A DNA stretch of 64,000 nt from the NCBI GenBank assembly GCA_001683735.1, contig LUGG01000002.1, forward strand, positions 744,001-808,000, in the 5' to 3' direction. A program made the position numbers and the translations under genes. The DNA is from Grifola frondosa. Lineage: Eukaryota > Basidiomycota > Agaricomycetes > Polyporales > Grifolaceae. The notes under the pieces were generated by a model. That model was not told where the DNA came from. It did no database searches and worked only from the letters and a program-made list of their open reading frames with translations. Position 1 is the first letter of the stretch. Each line of letters starts with the position of its first letter. Positions 58,027 through 64,000 of this stretch are shown piece by piece.

Positions 58027-58032
58027 TTTATA
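58027..58032 (-). promoter_or_regulatory. TATA-like box of HYD-H
   Basis: TATAAA on the minus strand, about 67 bp before the ATG. Confidence 0.55.
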
Positions 58033-59768
58033 CCCGAGGACTTAGCACACCAATGAGCGCTGCTAGCCAGTGCAAGTCTTCCATGATCAGTTACGAGAGA
58101 GTTGTGATGAGGCCGGTGTCGGCGAGGATGCCGGAGACGAAGCCGGCGACGATACAGCGGTCGGCGTGCGGATGTTTAGAAGCTCTGTCGTGCTTCTGTG
58201 GTTGGATCTGCGCCGCGGTGGATGCGCGTCACCCATTCAATAGCAAATATTATCAGATGCTAGTACGACGTATCCCGAATACGCGACAGTGCATGTCCCC
58301 GGCACACACATATCGCCTCAGCCTTCTTCACCTATTCAGTCTGAGTGCGCGCACAAGGTGCATCGCGTCGCGGGTCTCGGTTCCCGGCGCACCCGCATCA
58401 GCGAATACCTGCACTTGCATCAGCATGCACGACTGCCCCGGGCTCCCCGTTCGCCACATGCAGCGCAGGCACCCGTCGCAGCCACACGACTAACTCCCCG
58501 GCCTGTGATTTCGAGCAGCGTGCGCAAAGAGCGAATCAATTCATCCGTGTCCACCTCGCTGCACCAGCCTTCCATGCGAGTCACTCAATAAAAAGGAAGC
58601 GCGAATATCGTCAGCCTGGGGCTTTTCAGAGGACGATGCCCAGGGCGGAGGGACGGCCGAGTGTGACTGTGTGTGGGACATGGTACCGATGCGCCAGTTG
58701 GACGCTCGAGAAAGTGCACGACAGTCATTGCGCGACCTGGGATCCAGCGTGTCCCTCCTGTGCATGCCCAACGACGCAGAGCACCGCGCAGCCATCCCGA
58801 AACGCCCACAGTCGCAAAAAGAAACGTCGGAGCACGCGCGCGCAACCGACGCGCTCCGCACGCACAGCGCACGAATTGGAAGCTCGGGCGGGAGGACGGC
58901 ACTGCCTGCTCGAACTGCTTCGGCATTGCTGCCCTCTTTTGCGGACGTGCTGGACGAAGCAAAGGACATCTCGACTCTGTCGCGTGCGTGAACGACGTCG
59001 ACACACTCCGCGCATGGGGCGCTTTGAGTAGGCACTCGCCTGCGAGGGCAACACCTTCGCGGACGTCATGCGTTTCACGCAATGCGTCACGTTCCCGGCG
59101 ATTCCCCTTGCCCGCTTGTGATAGACGGGGTGCGAAAGCAAGTTGCGCAAGCGTCCTGTCCAGCGTCGCGCTGCTATGCATGGCGAAGGACAAGTTTGGT
59201 TCGGGCGCGGGATATTGCGTGCTAGCCATGTTCATGAGCGGGGCCGTGTCGCAAAACACAATTCTCGACAATGGCCGGTTCGCATGTCTGAAAATACGCT
59301 CAAGGAGTACGGCAAAGTAGCATGAACATGCGACACACACCGTACTCGATATGACTATAAAGTCCAGCTTTGACTCCGCGCCGCCGGACCTCCGGGTTGC
59401 GTCTATCTCGGCCCCATAATGCTGAGGCCGTTCACTGACAAGGTTGCTACGCGAGTTCACGGCCAAACAAGCAAGACAAAAAGAAGCGGCCAAATTCTGA
59501 ATATTCCAAATCACAAGTTCCCGCAGGCATGTTCGTACAGCGCAAAGCAAACAGGACATTCGCTAGCAAGCAACCACACGACATTCGCACACGCTCTATA
59601 AACATACGGAGTAAGATCGCACACACGTCTGTCTGCGAACATCCCTCCCATCACTCACCTCCCGACTCCCCATTATCGCGGGCATTCAGTTGATCACCAA
59701 GCTGTACGCGGACCTACGTGTCGTTCATTAGCACGTCCCGCCCCAATCACTCAAACAGTGAAGAACGC
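58033..59768. other. GC-rich region between HYD-H and GH12
   Basis: Contains long overlapping frames on both strands (58345-59031 plus, 58585-59559 minus), but neither shows domains, exon logic or natural amino-acid composition. No gene called. Confidence 0.45.
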
Positions 59769-60636
59769 TCACGTCGTGAGAGTAGCAGAGCCCGACGTCG
59801 CCTCAGTGCCCGCCTGCGCAGTCACGAGGTACTGCTCCGCGCTCACACCCTCATGCTCCATCAAATACTACCCACCAAATCAGCACCCCACCACACCCCA
59901 CCACACACCGCACCACAACTCACCTGAATGAACCCCAAAACATCCCCACTAAAGCTCTCAACAACCGCCCCGCCCGCCGGGAGGAACGAAAACACCTCAT
60001 TCGCGCCATTCGAGCCGCTATACAGATCCCACGTGTGCCCCGCGATGCTGAGGTCGCTCGCGACGGGCACGGGCTGCCCGCTCGCGCTGTACACCGCGGA
60101 GATCGGGCCTGCGTTGACGTTGGCGAGCCACATCATGATCTCGTTCACGTTCGCACCGCCCGGCGTGCTCGCCGTGAACAGGTCGTACGCGACGTCCGCG
60201 ACGATCGTGCCCGACGCGCTCTGCGTCCACGTCCACGTCGACTGCGTACCGCGTCAGCACACGCAGGATCGGGAGCGAGGGAGGAGAGAGAAAGCGCGCA
60301 CCGGCATGCTCTGAATCTGCCCAAGCTGCTTATTCACACCCACATCAAGCTGAACATTCGAAAAGCTCTTCACGCCCGACCCGCCCGTCCACGTCCACAC
60401 CGTCTCCCACGCCACACTCGTCCCACTCAAACTCACGAGGTTCGAGCACTGCGAGCCCGCGCTCGCGCCGGCCTCGCCCCACAGGTCGAGCAGCAGCGTG
60501 TACGGCCCCGCGCTCACCGTGTCCCATTGCCCGCAGTGCGGCGAGGTGTCGAGGCTCTGGCGCGCGGTGGGCGCGGGGCTGCGAGGAGAGGGAGGCTTAG
60601 GAGGAGGAGGGCGGAGAGGGTCTTAAGGGAGGACAT
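59769..60636 (-). CDS. GH12 endo-beta-1,4-glucanase / xyloglucanase
   Basis: Exons 60636-60302, 59924-60241 and 59769-59867 give about 250 residues, normal for GH12, if one base is added. Signal peptide MSSLKTLSALLLLSLPLLAA. The beta-jelly-roll shows YTLLLDLWGEAGASAGSQCS, VAWETVWTWTGGSGVKSFSN, TIVADVAYDLFTAS, then the nucleophile Glu in VNEIMMWLANVNAGPI and the acid/base Glu in YLVTAQAGTEATSG. GH12 enzymes cleave beta-1,4-glucan or xyloglucan in plant walls; the exact substrate cannot be told from sequence. A GGGG run at 60575-60578 is one base short, shifting frame right after the signal peptide; the rest is intact. A TATAAAA-like box lies near 60685. Confidence 0.88.
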
Positions 60637-62429
60637 GTTGGATTCGCGATGTGTGCGCGGGAGAGGGAGGCAGCTATGCAGCTTTTTATATTGCAGCGAC
60701 GGCCGAGTCGAGGATGCGTGCTCCGACTGTGCGGATATGAGCATGGCAATGCTCGCGGGGATTCGAGACGGAGGAACGCACGCGTATATTTCGCAGCGCG
60801 GTGGAGCGAGCGCGGCCCCCTGCGACGCTGCAGGAAATAGCGTCGAGGCGCGAATCCGAACTTGATGCGGGCAGATCATGCGGGCATAATAGAAGGTGTG
60901 TTCCGCCCCGACCTTCGTGCGGAAGAAGCAGCAGCAGGTGCTGCAAAAGTCTAAATGTGAGGAGGGGCGGGGGGACTGGCTCTCAGCAGTACATGTGCTC
61001 GCGCGGAAAATCTGGCGGTGTATGGCAAAATTGCAGCATGTAGTCTTTTTTCTATGGAGGTCATGGTAGCACTGGATGTGAGCGACGGGCCGCGCGGGCC
61101 TGTCGATTCCCATCATGCGTTTCAAAAACGGGTGGATGGGAACTCGTCGGCGAGTGGATTCACCAAGACTGTATGTTTGTGTGAATACGAGCCTGTGGAT
61201 TGAGTGGAGCTGAGAGCAGGGGATCCGAGATGGCACGTAGTCACGATAGCCATGTGTTGGCTTTATGAATGCCGGATCCAAAGAAACTGCCGCTCGGCGA
61301 CAGGAAAGACCGAGAGTGAGTGGGAGGCACCATCTTTGTGGCATCGGCATCCGGGGATATATAGCTTACTGTTCGACATGCACGTACAGCATCAAAGAGT
61401 GAAGATAGATGTGGCAGTAAAGTTTGAGCTGGTTGCGCGCCTTACCTCAAGCGCAATACACGGGCGCGCAAGCCTGGGCTCGTTCTACAACACTGCAGTT
61501 GCATGATGGTCAAATCTCCCTCGAAGGCTACAAGAAATTACGGAACTCACCAACACATCATACCGGAGCGCAAGGATAGCGACTCGTTTCGTGATAGTTC
61601 CGGATTCCGATGTTCTCCACGCCATGGGCGACTCTTGCTGATTCGAACCGGATACTCCAGAGGAACGAGTTCAGGACACCAAGTCCGACGTATCATAGGC
61701 CTCCTCCCCACCAGTGCGTGAAGCGATTCAAGTCACACACCCTCCTCCGCGCCTGCGGATGTCTGTGCTTCTCCGTACACGCATAACGGAAGAACCAGAG
61801 TTATCGAGAGCGCAGTCCTCAAAACCAAGTGAACCCAGCTCGCGTAGAAAGGAAGAAAAATCGACAGCGCAGCACCGAAGGGCTCGATAGCAGCAGCAAC
61901 CCTTGGCGCCAGCAACAGCACTTTTTCGAGAGCCAGACATGACTGCGCGCACAGGAACTTGACAGGCATCGCAACCTGCGTCTACACGCTGTCACCCCAT
62001 GACCAGCAACCCGAACCTCGCACACCCTCCCGAACTCAAAGACCCACCACAGAGCAGCGAACGGCACTAAGTACGCACTATGCAATGAGCAACGGGCGCT
62101 GCACCGGTTGTACCCAGTCGCGAGCTGGAAGTTTGGAACACTACACGATCGCTAACTCTGTGCGGTATGAGCGGTGGGTGCATACGCACAGCCTCGCCCA
62201 GTTCGCCGACACCACGGCCCCTAATATGATCTTATCAGTCGCACGCGTTTCGGACGCGTCCGCGCGAGCGGTGTCTGGCTGGCCGTACGGCGTCGACCTT
62301 GGGCTGAGCGGAGGGTGAGCGGGACGTGTGCGCATCGTCGTGGGCGGGAGTACGGGACGCGCGAGGTAGTCTCGTAACCAGACGGCATAGGGTGTGAGCG
62401 TGCCACCGGGATCACGTGCTCCCCCTTCG
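60637..62429. other. Intergenic region upstream of GH12
   Basis: The left end is the GH12 promoter. The remainder has no supported gene. Confidence 0.45.
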
Positions 62430-63185
62430 GAGTTCAAACCGGAGAGCGAAAACAGCAGCACGGACACACCCTATACCGTCTGGTGAATTTGGTATAGAGG
62501 GGGGGGGTTCATCACGCTTGTGACCTGTCGCGTCAAGCGCGCATTATCTCTCTCAACATCAAGCGCATTTCCTCCGTTCCTCTCGCAAAACTCCACTGAA
62601 AATATGCCCAAAAATATATATTATTTATGTACTAGCATGCCCGAAACACTCCCGCGTCGTTTTCGCATCCTGGACGGCTTCAGCGCAGTATGTCTCCCGC
62701 CTGCCTTGCTGCTCACGGCGGCGCAGCGCCGCCGACAAACGCAGCTCGAGCGCGACCTTTGCGGAGCTCCCACTCATTCCTCGACTTCCTCAACCCCGAC
62801 CCCGATGGCATGCACATCACCCCTGCTGACTTGGAGTGCAGAGGTGGCAAGAATAAATATAAGTTGTTCGGGAAACAGCCCAGAATTGGATGCTAACTTA
62901 AAGTAAGCAAGAAACCTCACAGAAGTATAAACAGTTGTGCCAGAGAAGAAAGGGGATTTACAGAGTGTCGTAGCAGTGCTAATTTTGATAATATATATAT
63001 ACCAAAAGGGGCGGGAACAAGCGGGAACACAGCAGAAACGCAAGATTGCAGCGCGTAAACACTCGCGTCAGACGCGTCAAAGAGCACGTGAATGTGACAA
63101 CCCCCCCCCCCTCTATACCAAATTCACCAGACGTTCTACCCCGGACCCGTGCTGATGTTTTTGCTCTCCGATTGGGAGTCCGATA
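62430..63185. mobile_element. ~750 bp non-autonomous element with long TIRs
   Basis: About 90 bp at 62430-62525 reappears inverted at 63090-63185. The best-matched part is GTCTGGTGAATTTGGTATAG followed by a G run of about 10 (C run on the right arm); outward the match continues through CGGAGAGCGAAAAC versus CGGAGAGCAAAAAC. The inner 560 bp has no recognisable transposase. Likely a MITE-like or non-autonomous DNA transposon. Target duplication not identified, so the ends are approximate. Confidence 0.7.
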
Positions 63186-63509
63186 GGGTAGAACGGCTGG
63201 TTCCGAGACTACGCGCGAGGCACCCGATGTGACCGCCAGGGCCAAGCGGAACGCGTCTCGGATATCGCGCGTGCGAGGGCCATCACTGGCGGTGCCCGAT
63301 CGGGCTGTGCGGCCTTGCTTCCTGTTCATCGCCATCGCGCCTCCTCTCTTATAAAATTCTCTAGGGCGCAGTCAGGCTCCTGCTATCGACTTTTGAGGGA
63401 CGTGTCCACCACCACTACCACCTCTCCCCGTCTCTTGTCCTATCTTCGTTCGACTTCTCTCTTGAGACGGCCTTAAAGTTTGTTATTTGTGTCTGAACTA
63501 GAGTAAACG

Positions 63510-64000
63510 ATGTCACGACACTTCTGCTTCTGCATCCCCGTGCGGGCGGCCGTGTTCTTCTTCTCCCTTATCTCGCTGCTCGTCGGCGCTGTGAGCGCCG
63601 CGGCCGCGTGGTATCTTGTCTGGGGTGAGTGTCTTCGTCCGCCCGTCTCGCCATTACTGACACAACGCGCGCGCAGCGATCGATGCGGGGAAGGTGGAGG
63701 ACATCGCGTGGCAGATCAATAACCCGCAGGACGCGGAGAACTTCAGGCTCGTCGCGGGCCACTACAAAACGCCCCTCATCATCGCAGGCGTCATCTTCAC
63801 CCTCGTCGCGGTCATGTCCCTCTTCGGGTGCGTCCCACTCCTACCTCATTTCTCGTTTTGCTCGTTTCGTGTGTTGCTGACGGGCGTGGCAGGTTCATCG
63901 GGGCGTGCGCGCGGAACCGGCGGATGGTGAAGGCGTACTCGTTCATGACATGGCTCATCCTCCTCGTGTCGATGGCCGCTGCGGGGCTCAACCTCTACGC
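63510..64000 (+). CDS. Small multi-span membrane protein, 3' end outside the window
   Basis: Exons 63510-63624, 63677-63827 and 63893 onward join in phase. The start is MSRHFCFCIPVRAAVFFFSL with a first helix, then a short loop (VEDIAWQINNPQDAENFRLV), a second helix (TPLIIAGVIFTLVAVMSLFG), a short basic turn (CARNRRMVKAYS) and a third helix (FMTWLILLVSMAAAGLNLYA) where the window ends. The two-Cys N-terminus and helix spacing recall tetraspan-type fungal membrane proteins, but no family is certain. The sequence is truncated by the window. Confidence 0.75.

Noticed and set aside
58585..59559. 325-residue minus-strand open frame, with a 229-residue plus-strand frame overlapping it
   Set aside because: Very GC-rich, no domain, no exon logic and no natural composition; long frames arise by chance in such DNA.
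60035..60865. 276-residue plus-strand frame
   Set aside because: Antisense shadow of the GH12 gene; Arg/His/Ala-rich composition.

Overview
This window reads as nuclear DNA of a mushroom-forming basidiomycete (Agaricomycetes; a polypore-like fungus is my guess). The signs are split genes with 50-60 bp GT-AG introns, a class I hydrophobin array, basidiomycete-type eisosome and Atg13 proteins, eukaryotic tRNA genes with introns, and fungal PIF/Harbinger and TIR elements. There are no operons or bacterial signals. Coordinates come from reading by eye; exon joins are given where phase and splice sites agree.

Layout. 0.9-28.2 kb is mostly housekeeping: a Ser/Pro-rich protein, a long Pil1/Lsp1 eisosome protein, a repeat patch (7.2-8.4 kb), a SAM methyltransferase, an M14 carboxypeptidase-like protein, ATG13, a PTR2/POT peptide transporter, tRNA-Tyr, a secreted phytase-like esterase-domain protein, tRNA-Phe, and a 5-oxoprolinase that has only its HyuB half. 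28.6-58.0 kb is a class I hydrophobin array: ten recognisable genes (here HYD-A to HYD-J) plus one orphan last exon. Mixed into it are a CPL1-like secreted protein, a TIR element, a complete Harbinger transposon (transposase plus partner ORF) and a GFA-family enzyme. 59.7-64 kb holds a GH12 glucanase, a long-TIR element, and the 5' part of a four-TM-type membrane protein that runs off the edge.

Two themes stand out. First, the hydrophobin array shows its own history: a two-gene unit was duplicated in tandem, one copy lost most of its second gene (leaving a 42-nt last exon), and the other copy took a ~720 bp TIR insertion. Second, many otherwise well conserved genes are off by a single nucleotide, usually one base short in a short C/G run. 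ATG13, PTR2, the phytase-like gene, seven of the ten hydrophobins and GH12 are affected. This looks more like homopolymer error in the assembly than mass pseudogenisation, but HYD-F and HYD-J also lack conserved cysteines and the M14 gene lacks catalytic residues, so true decay is also present.

Functionally, hydrophobins coat aerial hyphae, spores and fruiting bodies; the GH12 enzyme, phytase-like protein and peptide transporter fit a secretory, nutrient-scavenging lifestyle. I see no metabolite gene cluster.
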